A DNA stretch of 64,000 nucleotides from Cenococcum geophilum 1.58 (GCA_001692895.1 KV748270.1:126194-190193); one strand, 5' to 3'; counted from the first letter of the stretch, positions 43,822-57,103 are shown. A program made the numbers and translations. The notes: a model not told the origin generated them from the sequence alone.

Positions 43822-45723
43822 ATGGCAGACATTAATGACAAGACCGCTACTGAGGTTGCTGTAACCACCTCTCTGAAGCAGCCCGGCGTTGAGGAGGTTC
43901 AGGATCCTGCTGTATCCAAAAAATATGGCACGCAATACGACAGAAGGGACATGAATCGCATGGGTAGACGGCAACAACTAAGAGTAAGATCATGTGGTTT
44001 TGGCGGCAAAGCAGCACAGGGACTGACTGCTTGTCCACGCAGCGCAACTTTCGCTTCCTCTCCATCTTCGGTTATGCTGTTATTCTCGGAAGTACTTGGG
44101 AGTTTGCTTTGGTGTACGACTTGGAAATTGAACACTCCTATGTTTGACTTGTGCTAATCTACTATGCAGGGTAGCCGGGATCTCAACCTTCAACGGAGGC
44201 CCCGCTGGAGCGATATGGCTCTTTTTCATCACTTGCATCGGCATGTTCTTCGTTACTCTTTCCATGGCTGAGATGGCTTCGATGTGAGTTCTTCCACCGT
44301 TAAAAGAACCATGTCAACGTATACATAACATCAGATGCTAATTCCACTTTGCAATCTCATAGGGCTCCGACATCAGGTGGGCAGTACCATTGGGTGTCCG
44401 AATTCGCCCCAAGAAAATACCAAAAATTCATCAGTTACATTGTCGGCAAGTACCCGCCGCGCTGACGTTGCGTTACTGGTTGAGTTGCTAATCGGAATAC
44501 ATCAGGCTGGCTCTGCGTCCTCGGTTGGCAATCCGGTATGGCTACAACCGCATTTGCTACCGCGCAACAATTCGAAGCCCTTATTGCGCTTAACGTACCG
44601 TCTTATAAAATTATGGGATGGCATGGCACCCTTTTCAGCATTGCCATCACCCTCTTCGCAATTATTTTTAATACTATCCTAATCAGAAAGCTACCGCTGT
44701 TTGAGGGGATTATACTTATCCTACACGTCTTTGGATTTATTGCTTTCATGACAGTCCTCTGGGTTATGTCACCCCGCGCTGACGTGCATACAACTTGGAC
44801 TGACTTCCAGGACAATGCTGGCTGGGGAAACCTTGGTCTAGCTACTCTAGTTGGTATACTGGGTCCTACTGTAACATTGGTTGGGGGTGATTCAGCCTGT
44901 CACTTGTCAGAGGAACTGCGGGATGCAGCATGGGTCTTGCCACGATCCATGATCGTTACTGCTGTGGTCAACTACAGCCTTGGGTTTATCATGACGGTTA
45001 CCATCATGACGACACTAGGAGACCTCAATGCTGATCTGGCGACAAACACTAACCAAGTTTATGTCCAGGTTCTTCTTAATGCGACGCAGTCTCGTGTTGG
45101 CACCTCTATTCTAACGGCTGTAATGGCAATCTTACTTCTATTTTGTGCCGTTAACAACGTCACGACATCGTCGCGTCAGCTGTTCGCATTTTCTCGCGAC
45201 AAAGGGCTGCCTTTCTCTAAATGGTTATCTACAGTAAGAATCCCATTCTAAATCTGGATTGAGGCCGACAGTTGGCTAACATTACAAGGTGCCGGATGGT
45301 TGGGACATTCCCGTGAACGCCGTTATGACTACATTGCTTTTTACCACACTTCTTTCCCTCATTATTATTGGTTCTCCCATCGCTTTTAACGTCATTACCT
45401 CCCTTACGCAAGTCGGCTTAATATCCTCTTACATTATAGCCATTACCTGCATGGCTGTGCGACGCTTTTCTAGCAGGCCTCTTCTGCCTTCTCGTTTCAA
45501 CCTTGGAAAAGCAGGTCTTTTTGTCAACTGCGCCGCTCTAACATTCTTGTTTGTCGCATATGTTTTCTTGTTCTTCCCCGCAGCTCCACACCCCACACCT
45601 GCAGCGATGAACTGGAGTTGTCTGATATATGCTGTTGTGCTCATGATTTCGCTTCTTTATTACTTCTTCGAAGGGAGGCATACATATGAGGGACCGGTGG
45701 AATATGTTCGCAAAGATGTGTAG
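43822..45723 (+). CDS. Amino-acid/choline-type permease, APC superfamily
   Basis: Six exons: 43822-43983, 44043-44113, 44170-44283, 44363-44445, 44506-45233, 45289-45723. They total 1593 nt for 530 residues in one open frame. Introns are 55-79 nt with CTGAC/GCTAAC/GCTAAT branch points. Intron 4 has a GC donor (GCAAGT). The ATG context is CAGTCATGGC. The start is a hydrophilic cytosolic tail (to about residue 65, with KKYGTQYDRRDMNRMGRRQ). Twelve membrane segments follow, including FGYAVILGSTWEFALV, the family signature TSGGQYHWVSEFAP after helix 2, LVGGDSACHLSEELRDAAW, and NNVTTSSRQLFAFSRDKGLP before helix 9. These are hallmarks of the fungal GABA/choline/amino-acid permease group of proton symporters in the plasma membrane. 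The substrate cannot be told from sequence alone. No RIP damage; it appears functional. Confidence 0.93.
44446..44505 (+). other. GC-AG intron of the permease gene
   Basis: A 60-nt intron with donor GCAAGT, branch point TTGCTAAT and acceptor CAG. Only this choice keeps the frame (YIVG joined to WLCVLGWQSG). GC donors are a known minority class in fungi and usually have this extended consensus. Confidence 0.85.
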
Positions 45724-46741
45724 ATATCCTACTGTTAATGATATTGCGCATTTTAGAAATTACCATTTCAACCGAATATGGCTCGGAAGTTGTGGGCTTT
45801 TATACATGGGCTATTCAACTCGAAGGAGTCCTGTGACACCAAACATTTGGGAATCTCTTGAACAAGTACAGATATCGCATAGGTCGAAACGGAGCAAGCA
45901 AGACTAAGATATGTGCAGAACTTTTCAGTTTGGTCCTTACTCCAATGGCTAAACTTGCATTCTTCAAACAAGAGTGTCTCTGGGGCTCTACCCACTTCCT
46001 TACCATCAGTTAAAACAATGTGATAGCTTGCCAACGGTCATAAGATCTTCAGTGCATTCCAAAAGTCCTCGTCTAGACATTCATTGCATTCGCCTCTCTT
46101 GCTCCACAAGTCGCCCGCTAGTACTATACACTGGCCGGGTATTATTTCTTCCAAAGTCCAAACAATTATTTTTTTTGAAATGAGATTTAACCATTCCGAT
46201 ATTCCGATATTTGCCGTGGCATAACTGCAGCTAACATCAGCTTCCAGCACCAGTCTCACCCGAATTTACAGTGTTTATTCGCCGCAATACGTCACGTTTT
46301 GGTTCGCTATTGTAATAGCTTCCTTGTATACTGGTACATAGCCTCAGTACCTTTAAGAAGTCGGGGAAATAGTTCATTCCAGCCCCCCACCACCTTAAAC
46401 ACCTCATCGACTAGATACGCCTATATAGGTAATTGTTATTCCTATTTAAGTATTGTGTATTAGATTTGGATTAGAGCATTGGAGCGGATTCGACCTCAGG
46501 TCCATGCCACGCCAGTCCAAATAGATCACTGGGCAGAGACTATGGCCGGCTAAGGAGTCCTTCGCTAGGTGAATCGAGCGAAAAGCCAACTAAAACGATT
46601 TATCCCACCAGCTTCTGGCTTGCCTTTGCTGGCCTCCATTGCACAGGTCTATCCTTTCTTATAGTATCGACCTACCGCTAGGTAATCCGTGCGCGCGCGC
46701 ACAATTGTGGTTGGACGTCTTGACTTAATCGTATTGGTTCT
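45724..46741. other. Intergenic sequence downstream of the permease
   Basis: No gene supported. Short overlapping frames on both strands at 45686-46259 lack domains. A (GC)n run (GTGCGCGCGCGCAC) lies near 46689-46702. Composition is intermediate and RIP-like only after 46742. Confidence 0.5.
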
Positions 46742-47486
46742 CAGGGTTGTAAATCAATTAACTCAACTCAACTAAGGCTTTAAATTGATTAAATTGAAAG
46801 CTTTATAAGCAGAGAGCTTAGTTAATTAAATTAATTAAATTAATATTAAAGTCCTAGTAACTAGTTTAACTAAGTTTAACTAGTATAGTAGTTAGTAACT
46901 ATTATAAGTTTTTAGTATAGAGTTAATATAGAACAACCTACCTAGCGATACCTAAATTATTTCCTACTATCCTTCCTATAGGCTTTTATAGTGTATAGGA
47001 ATTAAATAAATAACTTAATTATAAATCTATAGAAATTAGGTAGTATAAATATATAAAAGTAGACCCCTAACTCTAAAGCTTATAAATTATTTTAATTATA
47101 TCTAAGATATATAAGGGTAGTACTAACGCTAGTAAAATAGGGTAATATATAAGGTCTAGTAGTTAGTTATACTTTTTATCGCCCGGCTTTTAATATAGGT
47201 CTATTATAAGTCTTAGTATAGTATTAACTTACCTTCCTACCTGTTAATATTATCTCTTTCTTTACTAGCCGCTTTAACTACCTATCTACTATATTAATAA
47301 CGCCTTCCCTATCCTATAACCCTAGCACTATTAAAGCTTTAATATCCCTTAATTAACTTAACTTAATCAAAGCCTTTAAATTAATTAAATTACTAAGCTA
47401 GCGAACTCTTAGTTAGTTAAATTAATTAAGTCTTAGTACCTAACTTAACTCAATATTAAAGTGTTGTTAATTGATTTGCAACCCTA
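46742..47486. mobile_element. hAT-type non-autonomous element (745 bp), TSD TTGGTTCT
   Basis: Ends CAGGGTTGTAAATCAATTAA and, reverse-complemented on the right, TAGGGTTGCAAATCAATTAA, giving inverted repeats of about 20 bp with one or two transitions. It is flanked by a perfect 8-bp duplication TTGGTTCT at 46734-46741 and 47487-47494, the length made by hAT transposases. CAGGG/TAGGG ends are also hAT-like. The interior is AT-rich, non-coding and RIP-altered, with many TTAATTAAATTAATT and AAGGCTTTAAATT-like motifs in both arms. A hAT transposase remnant lies a few kb to the right. Confidence 0.85.
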
Positions 47487-47494
47487 TTGGTTCT

Positions 47495-48880
47495 AATGGC
47501 GAGACTCTTATTAGTAACCGTAGGACAAATTGTACCGTTGGAAGGGATAGTCTCGACAGCTCTCCTAAGCATTATTGCGAAGCTTAATGGCGGAGACAGC
47601 TATATCCAGGTTATTAACGTTTACTTTCTTAGGAGGCACGCAAAGCACGAAAGAGAAGGACATTCCTTTAATGCGCTAATATGTCCCTAGCGCTGTATTG
47701 CAACCTCTACGGCCAACTTAATCTCTAGGGCCGTCGGTATGTTATCCCTTAACCCGTCAGCGTCCCCGGAGTAAATAGTCCGTGCGGGAACGTCGTACTT
47801 TAAGCTTCGCAGTGGTTGGATTCTATAGCTCTAATTAGCTAGCTCTTATTAATAATATGGGGACGAAATCTAATGGGTTAGGGGATAATTATGGCGACGT
47901 GCCTATATACCTGCTTTAACTGCTAGCTAAAGACTATCTAATTGGTCGGCGACGACGTGCTACAACTAACCGTTCGGTCGTTTAATTAAGGTAGAAAGTC
48001 AGCCCGGCTAAAGGCTCTAATTGTCCTAATTTAAATGCGGAGACAGCGTTTAATTAATTGAGATTTAATAAGGCCCTGGCTTGACTTAAGGTGTCTTTAA
48101 CTATATATATAACTAAGGCTTTATATCTATAAACAATTGATTAAAACTTCCGTGTAGACGTGCAATTGGTTAAGGCTTTGCATCTGCCGTTTAATTAAGG
48201 CTTCGCATATATAGGCGTCCAGTTAAGCTGCCGTACTATTGTCTAATTAAGGCTCTGCTCCTAATGCTCCATATCTGCAAACTTCGTATATAACTCTATA
48301 TAAGACTCCGTATAAAGCTCCGTATCTATATCTATAGGAAAGATTAGGCGTTAAGACGGGCGGCAATTAATCGATTAAGGGGTTAAAGGGGAGGCTCCTG
48401 TAGAGACTCTAAAACGTTAATTGGCGGTGCTTCTAACAATCTTCTAACTATATACTAGTTTCCTAATTAGGCCTAGTAACTATCTATCTGCCATTATAGA
48501 ATCTTTAACTGCTAATTAAAGGCGTTTGGGAGCGATAGGTAACTAATTTAGTTTAACTACGATAATATATAATTGACCAACGTTTAAATAGGGTATTAGG
48601 TCGGCCCGACCAAAGGCTTTATTTAATCCGACTTAACTATAGAGGCGGCGTCTGATTGATTAATATTTAACTAAGGCTTTAGCTTAACTTAAGGCGTCTT
48701 TTACTATATATATAATTTAGGCTCTATATTTATATATATTTAGCTAAGCTCCTATATTATTATCGAATTAAAACTCTATATTATTGGATAATTAATTAAG
48801 GCTTTAAATTCGCCGATATTCTATTAAGGCTTTATATCTATAGTTAATTAAGGCTCCTAGTGTTTACTAAACGCCTAATC
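47495..48880. other. Non-coding sequence with dispersed TTAATTAAGGCT motifs
   Basis: At least six near-copies of a 12-bp unit TTAATTAAGGCT occur (for example about 48184, 48243, 48791 and 48845, with variants at 48111 and 48669). A longer unit (GTCGGCCCG.C.AAAGGCT) recurs near 48000, 48600 and 58530. These may be subterminal repeats of the hAT element whose transposase lies to the right, but no matching terminal repeat was found. A 141-bp MITE sits at 47745-47885. The open frame at 47487-47690 has no recognisable domain. Confidence 0.45.
47745..47885. mobile_element. Short TIR element (MITE), 141 bp, TA flanks
   Basis: Left end TCCCTTAACCCGTCAGCG; right end reverse-complemented TCCCCTAACCCATTAGAT, both followed by CGTCCCC within a few bases. 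TA at 47743-47744 and 47886-47887. It has the same size and terminal sequence type as 39135-39274, so the two form a family. Confidence 0.6.
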
Positions 48881-49689
48881 TAGAGACCTGTCTTAAGACT
48901 TCCTTCCTTATAAGTATAAACGGCAGCTTCTAGTAGACTATTTTCGAAGGCCCGTTGATTTCCTAGGACATCTCTTATAGCTACTTTCTTCTCTTTCTAG
49001 GCCGTCCTTTTAACTCTTTCGGCATATCCGTGGGCTTTTGTGGCTGCTTCTTTGCCCCCGCTGCTGGTAGTACGCTTATGTATCCTTAATCTTCTTCTAG
49101 CTTAAGAGCCTTCTTAGGGTTGTCTTCTGCTCTTAGTCTCTTCGTCATTATCCTACTGCTTCCGCGCTTTATTTAAGTTATTCTTTAAAACCATCTAGTG
49201 GCAGCTTCTCGGTTGTTGTGACTACCTCTATTATATATCCCTTGCCCTTACATCTATAATATAGTCTTTTATTAAGACGACCTCTAAGGAAAAGCGCCGG
49301 CTCCTATTTTCCTTATAATCCTTAACAAGGTCCTTTACTAGCTTGGCTAGATATAGCTTAGCTCTGTCTTTAGTCGTATAAGGATAGCTTAGGCTTAAGG
49401 TAGTTAGTTATACCCTATATACGATCTTTTATAGAGTATCCTTATCTTCTCTTATCTTACAATACCTCTTTATATACTGCTTTACTGTTTCTAAGGTGCT
49501 TATTTTCCAATATTATACTGCCTTTATATAGGTCTGAGTGATAAATAGATTAATATATTGACTAAATATTAATCGTTGTTATTAAGGGAGCTAAAATACC
49601 GCGATATGGCTTATATAAGCTATATAAACGGTCTTAGCATGGTGTTGTAGTTATTTATCAAGGTCGACGGCTTCCTAAAGGCCCTTACC
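48881..49689 (-). pseudogene. Unrecognised coding remnant left of the hAT transposase
   Basis: Minus-strand reading gives a Lys/Tyr/Leu-rich frame (for example YIKRYCKIREDKDTL, LSYPYTTKDRAKLYLAKLVK and RRFSLEVVLIKDYIIDVRAR near 49240-49520) with RIP-type stops, and a Lys/Arg-rich end near 48980-49130. It resembles a second protein or the transcribed tail of the hAT element. No family is recognised. Confidence 0.35.
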
Positions 49690-51441
49690 CCCCCTTATTC
49701 CTTACTAGCTGTTTTCTCCTCTAGCCTAATATAATTCCTCCTCTTACCTACGACTTTAAATACTCCGATTGCTTAATATTGACTAGTCTAAGCCTTATGC
49801 GCTGCTAAGAAATCGTTCACCGCGCTCCTGAGAAAATACGTTCTGGCTTAGCCGACATAGGTAATATAGATAGAATATCTATCGCTATATAATAGAGCGA
49901 TAGGTACGCCACGCGATTGCTTAGATTAAGCTACTAATTAAGGGCAGTTGTATCGGCAGGAAGATTTATAGGAGAGGCGTTAATAAAGTAATTAAACTCG
50001 TCCTTAATTAAATTAAGACTTAACTGCTTCCTACTCCAAAGATTATACTTATATCTCGGAATTGCGATTGGTGGCTTCCTCTCCCTCCTCAGCTGTATAC
50101 TTATCCTTATACTCCTTTACCTAAAGCCTTTAAGCTGCATTAACTACGGGCTTCCTCTAAGTGGGTTTCTAATTGCGATTAATATAGGCCTTCCTCCGGT
50201 AAGGAGCTAATAGTAAGGCTGCGCTATATATGGTCACCTTGTCGGTTTTAAGGTAGTATTTATTAAAGGTATGCCAACTAGTGCGTATATAGTTATATAG
50301 CTTCTAATTAGTGACGTACTTTTAGAGAGCTAATTTAAAGTGCTCTACAATAAAATCTATTATAAAAAGCGCTTTATTAAGAGTAGCTTTATCGCCTTCT
50401 GTTTCTTTTATAACTCTCTTAAAGGGCTAGAGGAAGTCTTTAATATCTTTAAGAGCCTTCTAATTAGTCACGTTAAGGATGTCCTCCTTATTAAACTCCT
50501 TAAGATACTCTTCCTGGTATTTACTAATTGCGCCTTTTAATTTAAGAGCTATTATAATTATATTATACCACGAGTTCTACCGCCTATTATTATCTATAGG
50601 AATAGCCCTTAAAGTAATTGTGATAAAGTGGTTGTAGTAAGCGGTAGAGCTTTAAATATGTATAATAACGTTATATATCCTGCCTAGAGGACCGATCTCG
50701 TGATGAGTGAACTTAGTAGCCTTCCCTTTTTAAAACCTTTTGGCAAGAATCTCTTTAATTTAATCGTCTTTAAGATCTGACTTAGTTTTAAGCTTTTTAT
50801 AAGCATCTTTAAAGGTAGTATTAATAGCTTCCTTATCCTTAAAAATGAAGAAAGCTTGTGCGGCTATATTAAGTACGTACCCGTAGTAGCGAATACAATA
50901 TTACTATACGTTGTATCGGGCCTCTATTTCTTCTTCTTTAAGTCTTATAAAAAGCCTCTGCAGAAGCTTATTGTTACTGCTATAACTATTACCTATATAG
51001 TAGCTAATCCTATTAAGTAGCTCGTAATCTTTAAGGACTTGCTAAAGGACTTTTACCTATTTATCGCTGCCGCGTTTACTAGGGAGGTAGGGTAGAGCAA
51101 GTAAGGCCGTTCTTAGTACACCCGTACTTTTAATAAAGTAAGCGTAGATCGCGATAAAAGTTTTCTAATTTAGCAACGTCCACGCGTTAATTAAGAGGTG
51201 TATTAGTATAAAAGAGGAAAGCAGCTTCTACTTAAGGATCGCTTTATTAAGAAGGAAGGACTTGTCAATTATCTTAGGTACGGTACTACTAGAGTTAATT
51301 AGCGCTTTCTTATAGGTGTAGTTTACTGAGAGAAGAAGCAATTAAAGCTCTGGCTAAGTTACTGCCTTATATAGTAGATTGCGAATAATAATTAGTTATG
51401 TAAGAGCGTTGCGTATTATTATAAGATCGAAGCTCTCTTTT
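49690..51441 (-). pseudogene. hAT transposase, C-terminal part, cut by Gypsy A3
   Basis: Minus-strand blocks in order are LINAWTLLN.KTFIAIYAYF (about 51150), THHEIGPLGRIYNVI (about 50680), DNNRR.NSWYN (about 50570-50600, the R-W-NS-WY motif of the catalytic domain), and the dimerisation domain IAIDILSILPMSAKPERIFS then GAR.TIS.QRIRLRLVNIKR (about 49780-49900). These are standard features of fungal hAT transposases. RIP stops at Gln/Trp codons. The reading continues on the other side of Gypsy A3 at 57633; the target duplication CTTTT sits at the junction. Confidence 0.88.
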
Positions 51442-51652
51442 TGTAACGGCGCTATCGCACGTTACCTGCCAAATTCTGCCATATTCTGCCAACCTGCGAT
51501 TGGCCCGCCTAAAGCTAGCGTCTTGGCGGCTTACCCTATATATTTGTTTATATCGGTCCTAGCAACCCCTTTTCCTTCTCTTTAGCTTAGTATCTTNNTA
51601 ATANAGCATTCGTTTAAGCTTNGGTTTAGAGGCATTTGTTTAAGCCATAACA
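51442..51652 (+). repeat. 5' LTR of Gypsy A3
   Basis: TGTAACGGCGCTATCGCACG to GCCATAACA, with four ambiguous bases. Confidence 0.92.
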
Positions 51653-51729
51653 TTATACTAAGCTCTCCCTACCTTGCCTGGGAAGGCCTTAATAATATCC
51701 CACCCTAAAGAAACTTCGTCTGTAACGAC

Positions 51730-54700
51730 GCATTAATATGCTATACTTAGACACTAAAACAACTCTATATTACCTGGGAAGGCCTAGATAATATCCTACC
51801 TTATAAGCTAGACAGGACTGGACCTGTACCCCCAGAATTAAAACTAAAGCATATAATACCGATGAACCTTAAAAAGCTAATAATAGTACCTAAAGTAAGC
51901 TTATCTAAGAGAGCTGCCTCTACCTAAGAGGAACCTAAGATCCAATTAGGATTAGAAATTAAAGACAATAATAACATTATAAACGTATGGGAGTAGATTC
52001 GCGCCCTTGTAGCTAGCTAAGAAGCTAATTATCTTAAAGCGAGAAATATATAAGAGACCCTATAAGAGATCCTAGAAACCTTACGGCCCTATAAAATAGC
52101 CCAGCTTCCTTTCCTTAAAGCCCTAGCCGACCTATTTACTCTACTAAATATGATATACTAGGGAGTATAGATATAATAATAAAGCAATTAAAGTCCGTTA
52201 AGCTCCCTAACCCCCTACTACTATTTAATAGGATAGACCCTACCTTTAAGAATTAGAGAATTTAAGTATAAGGAAAGCTCCGTGTTAACTATAACTATTT
52301 TCTTTCTAAAGAAGCTAAAATACTCTACCTCTTTAGTCGAACCACTGGGGACGCCTAACGGCACCTTTAAGCTAAGTTTAAGGATAACTCCCCTATCTAA
52401 TTTATATTTATTAATAAGATAATATAGCACCTAGCGGCTATCTATGTTAACCTAAATAAAGTATAGGATGCCCGTTATAACTATAATTACCTAATAATAA
52501 AACTAAACTAACCCTTTGCCAAATTCTAGACTTAATTCCTATACCTTATAAAAGAAGGCTAGGTTCCCCTTAAGAACTACTAATTAGACCTATACAATAA
52601 GCTAATAATCCAGCTATAAAAAAAGATTGCTGTAACCTTAAATAACCTACTAACCTATAAAAGACTTATAGCTTATTACCTATTATTAGACTTAGAACTA
52701 AAGCGGATTAACGCCTACCCTAATTAGCAGAAGTAACTCTATAACAATTAAAACTCGCTAGCTATACCTATAGGAGCTAGAGCAGGAAGATAAGTTATAA
52801 CTACTTTTATACTAAAGGCGGTTATAACTACGCACTAGTAAGCCTCGCTTAACCAGCTATATACTACGCCATTAACTAGTATTCACCGTAATACTCTAAT
52901 TAACCCTACCTCGGCTATATACTTTAACTGTAATAAGTAAGGTTACTTTACCTTATCTTACCCGGAGCTAAAGGATATAGGTAATATTAAAGAGATAGAG
53001 GAAGGAGAAACGTTTAATAAGTTGGGAAAAGAAGAACCCTAGGGAAAGACTCCCCCCTAGGGTACCCTATTAATCTTAAAGAGATTAATCTTAGTTAGTT
53101 AATGGGTGGAAAGTATTTTATAGTTCTATATATAGTATCTTAAAATGGATATAGAGTTAATATAACCGCCCTTATTAACACTAGAGCAAATAGCTTTACC
53201 TTTATAAATACTGCCTATATAAATAATATTACCAAGTTTCTAAATATAGAAGCTATCTAACTAGAGAAGCCTATTTAGGTAAAGGGCTATAACGGCTAAG
53301 CCGGTTAGCCTGTTACCTACGTCTTAAAGTTATATATTGCTTTTAATAGACGACGCTAATATAGCATCCCCTTTTACATCCTAGACCTAGGGTCCTATAA
53401 TATAATCCTTAAACAAAAATAGATGTCCTATTTTAATATTTAGTTAAATATACGAAAAAAACGGTTTATCTGGCCGGAGGATAGACTAAAGTTACCCTTT
53501 TTTATTAGGGAGATCTAAACTAACCGCAAGACACTAGCTATAAGGGCTAACCCTACCTACTAGTAAAATATCTAGGCCCGTAACCTAGCCTTTACCTAAG
53601 AGGACGCCCGCCGCAAAGCTAAAAAGAACTCTATATTAATAAAGATACTCTCCCAAAGCGCTATATTTAAAGAGAACTCTACATATAAAAGCGGGACAGA
53701 TAATAACGTAAATAACGTCTAAATTATATAGATTTAACTATTATAGAAAAGAACGTATTAATAGGATATAAGAGATAACCTCTAAAAGATATAATAGGAG
53801 CTAAAAGGAGTAATAATAACGCCACTACCCCAGAAGTCCCTAAAGTCACATACGCCCCTATTATTAGTTAACCCCCCTACTATAGATATCGCCGTAATTA
53901 GCGCTATAGCATTCCACTTTAATATATACCGGAAGGACAATAAGGTCTTTATAATAAGCCTATATAAGATTAACTAAATTATTAATAATAGAGAGGAAAG
54001 GCTAGATAAGGAAACTAATAAGGAACTAGTTAAATGCCTTCTTCCTACTATTTATATAGGCTATAAGGATACATTCTTAAAGGCGGCCTTAGATAAGTTA
54101 TCCCCTTACTAGATATATAATTATAAGATTTAATTAAAGGCCAATAACTTGCTAGGCTATAGCCCCCTCTACTATTAAGTAATAGATAAGCTAAAAGTAA
54201 TAAAGTAGTACTTAATTAATAACCTGGATAAAGGGTTTATTAAGCCAAGTTAAGCCTCTTTTACTTCCCCTATCCTATTTATAAAAAAGCCTAATAGAGG
54301 CCTTTGTTTTTATATTAACTATTAAAAGCTAAACGCTATTACTTAAAAGGACTAGTATCCTATTCCTTTAATTAACAAGACTCTTATACGTTTAAGCTAG
54401 GTAAAGATCTTTACTAAACTTAATATCCGCTAAGCTTTCTACTAAATTAGGATAAACCCTACATCTAAAGATTTAACAACGTTCCGTACCCGCTATAGTT
54501 CCTATAAATATAAAGTTCTTCCTTTTAGACTAATAAATAGACTAGCTATATACCAAAGGTATATAAATAACGTTCTTTTTAATTACCTTAACAAATTCTA
54601 TACGGCATACCTAGACGACATTCTTATATACTCGGACAACGAACTTAAGTATTAAGTTTATATTAAAAAGGTCCTAGAGAGACTACGGAACGCAGGCTTA

Positions 54701-57103
54701 TAAGTTAATATTAAGAAATATAAGTTTAGGGTAAAATATATAAAATATCTTGGGTTTATCGTAACTACGGAAGGAATTAAGGTTAACCCTAAAAAGGTAG
54801 AGGTAATCCGTAACTAAAAGCCCCCTTATATAATAAAAGGAATCTAGTCCTTCCTTAGTTTTTATAATTTCTACTACCGGTTTATCCGTGACTACAGAAT
54901 TATAGCAAAACCTCTTATATGACTAACTAGAAAGGACACGCCTTTTATCTTTAATAATAGCTACATAGAGGCCTTTAAAGAGGTAAAGGATTAGCTTATC
55001 TCTTCCCTAATCCTTTATTACTATAACCCAGACCTTAAATTAATACTAGAAATAGATGCCTCTAATAGGGTTATAGCGGGAATCCTATTACAGTTATATC
55101 CAGACGGCGAATAGTACCCTATAGCTTTCTTCTTAAAGATAATAGACCTGGCTAAGTATAACTATAAAGTATATAATAAAGAAATACTAGCTATTATTTA
55201 ATTACTCTTCTAATAGCGTGTAGAGCTTAAAGGTATAAACTCCCGGATTAAGATATATATAAATTATAAAGCCCTAGAGTACTTTATAACTATAAAGTAA
55301 CTTATAAGGCGATAAGCCTAGTGGGCCGAAATACTCTCCTAATTCTTCTTTATAATTATATATTATTCTAGTAAATAAAACTCTAAGGCTAATGCCCTAA
55401 CCTAAAGAGAATAAGATATAGGACCCTAGAATAAGCTAAAGACCTAATATTAGACGCGCGCCCTCTTTTATCTAGAACAGCTTAACCCGCGGATCCTTAA
55501 GGAGCTAGACTTCTAGCAAAATAAGCTAGTACTAATGGAGGAGTTCTTAGATAAGTTAATAGGGCTAATTAACTACCTCCTAACTATAAACCGCACGGCT
55601 GACGCCTTAAGGGCCCTCCGCAAATAAGCTGTAAAAGGAGACCCTAATTTTAAGACAGAGGAAGGATTGCTCCTATACTAGGAGCGGCTTATAGTCCCTA
55701 ACGTTAACAATCTATAAACTAAACTAATCCGTGAAGCTCATTACTAAGTCTTTACGGTATACCCTAGCAAAAACAAGACCCGTAAAATCATTAACTGCCA
55801 CTACTACTGGCTAAGAATGGTTGCGGATATTAATTAATATATATGGAACTGCGAAGACTGCTAAAGAGCTATAATCCCACAGGATAAGACCCTAGGACTA
55901 CTTAAGCTACTCTTAATACTAGAGCGCCTTTAGTAGCATATCTTTATAGACTTTTATAAACTACCTAGGGACCGTAACGGATATAATATAGTTATAATTA
56001 TAGTTAACCGCTTTAGTAAACGCCCGTTCTTAATTCTATATCACAAGAATATTAATACTAAAGAGGCAGCCCGGCTATATATCCATTACGTCTACTAAAT
56101 CTACGGACTACTAGATACTATTATATCTAATTATAGGCCATAGTTTATATTAGCCTTCTAGAATAAGTTTACCTAGATCCTAAGCATTAAGCTAAAGCTT
56201 TCTATAGCTTATTACCCCTAAACAGACGGTTAAATAGAGATTATAAATTAGTACCTAAACTAGAGGCTTAGGCCCTTCGTTAACTATTTCCAGGATAACT
56301 AGTCTAAACTACTACCTTTAATAAACTACGCGTAAGCAACCCTACCCTATAACTCCACAGGGTTTGCCCCAATTTAGCTAGAAATAGAATACTTACCCCA
56401 TATAAGCTTTAACTAGAAAAGGCCAGAAGAACCCTAGACTATATAAGAGAAGCTATCCTATGCTAAGGCCTAACAATACGCCAAACAATTGGAGGAGGCC
56501 TAGACGGTAGCCCGCGAGAACCTAGAAAAAGCTCAAAGGTTAATAGAATAGCAGGCGAATAAACACCGTCAAAAGCCCGATTTTACCCCTAGCGATATAG
56601 TCTGGGTTATAATAAGGAATTAGAGGACCAAACAACCTAGCCGTAAGCTAGACTACTAAATAGCAGGACCGTATAAGGTTTTTAAAAAGATAGGCAACTT
56701 ATACAAAATAAAGCTCCCAGATTTAATTAGGGTTTACCCTATTTTCTTACTAAACAAGTTATAGAAAGCTATAAACGACCTATTATCTAGACAAAAGAAC
56801 GAGCCTCCCCTACTAGTTTAAGTAAACGGTAATAACAAATAGGAGGTTAACAAAATACTAGCCTATAAGATAGTATAGGGAGCGCTAAAATACCATATCT
56901 AATGGAAGGGCTACAATCCTAACCTAACCTAGTACCTTATATAGAACTTTATAGGCTGCCCCCAGAAGCTTAAAGAATTCTATAACTAATACCCTAATAC
57001 GCCTAGACCCCTAAAGTACCTAGACGAATAGATGGAATACTAGTATAATAAAGATAATAAGCTACTAAAAGAATATAGGGACAAAAACGCCCCAAAGCCC
57101 TAA
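51730..57103 (+). pseudogene. Gypsy A3 Gag-Pol polyprotein remnant
   Basis: Colinear with A1 and A2. Gag at about 52200-52900; knuckle region near 52915-52960 (YFNCNK.GYFTLSYPE, with Cys and His changed to Tyr); RT box YLDDILIYSDNELKY near 54608-54652; integrase near 55935-56190; chromodomain near 56830-57030; ends RDKNAPKP at about 57101. Stops are at RIP sites. Confidence 0.86.
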
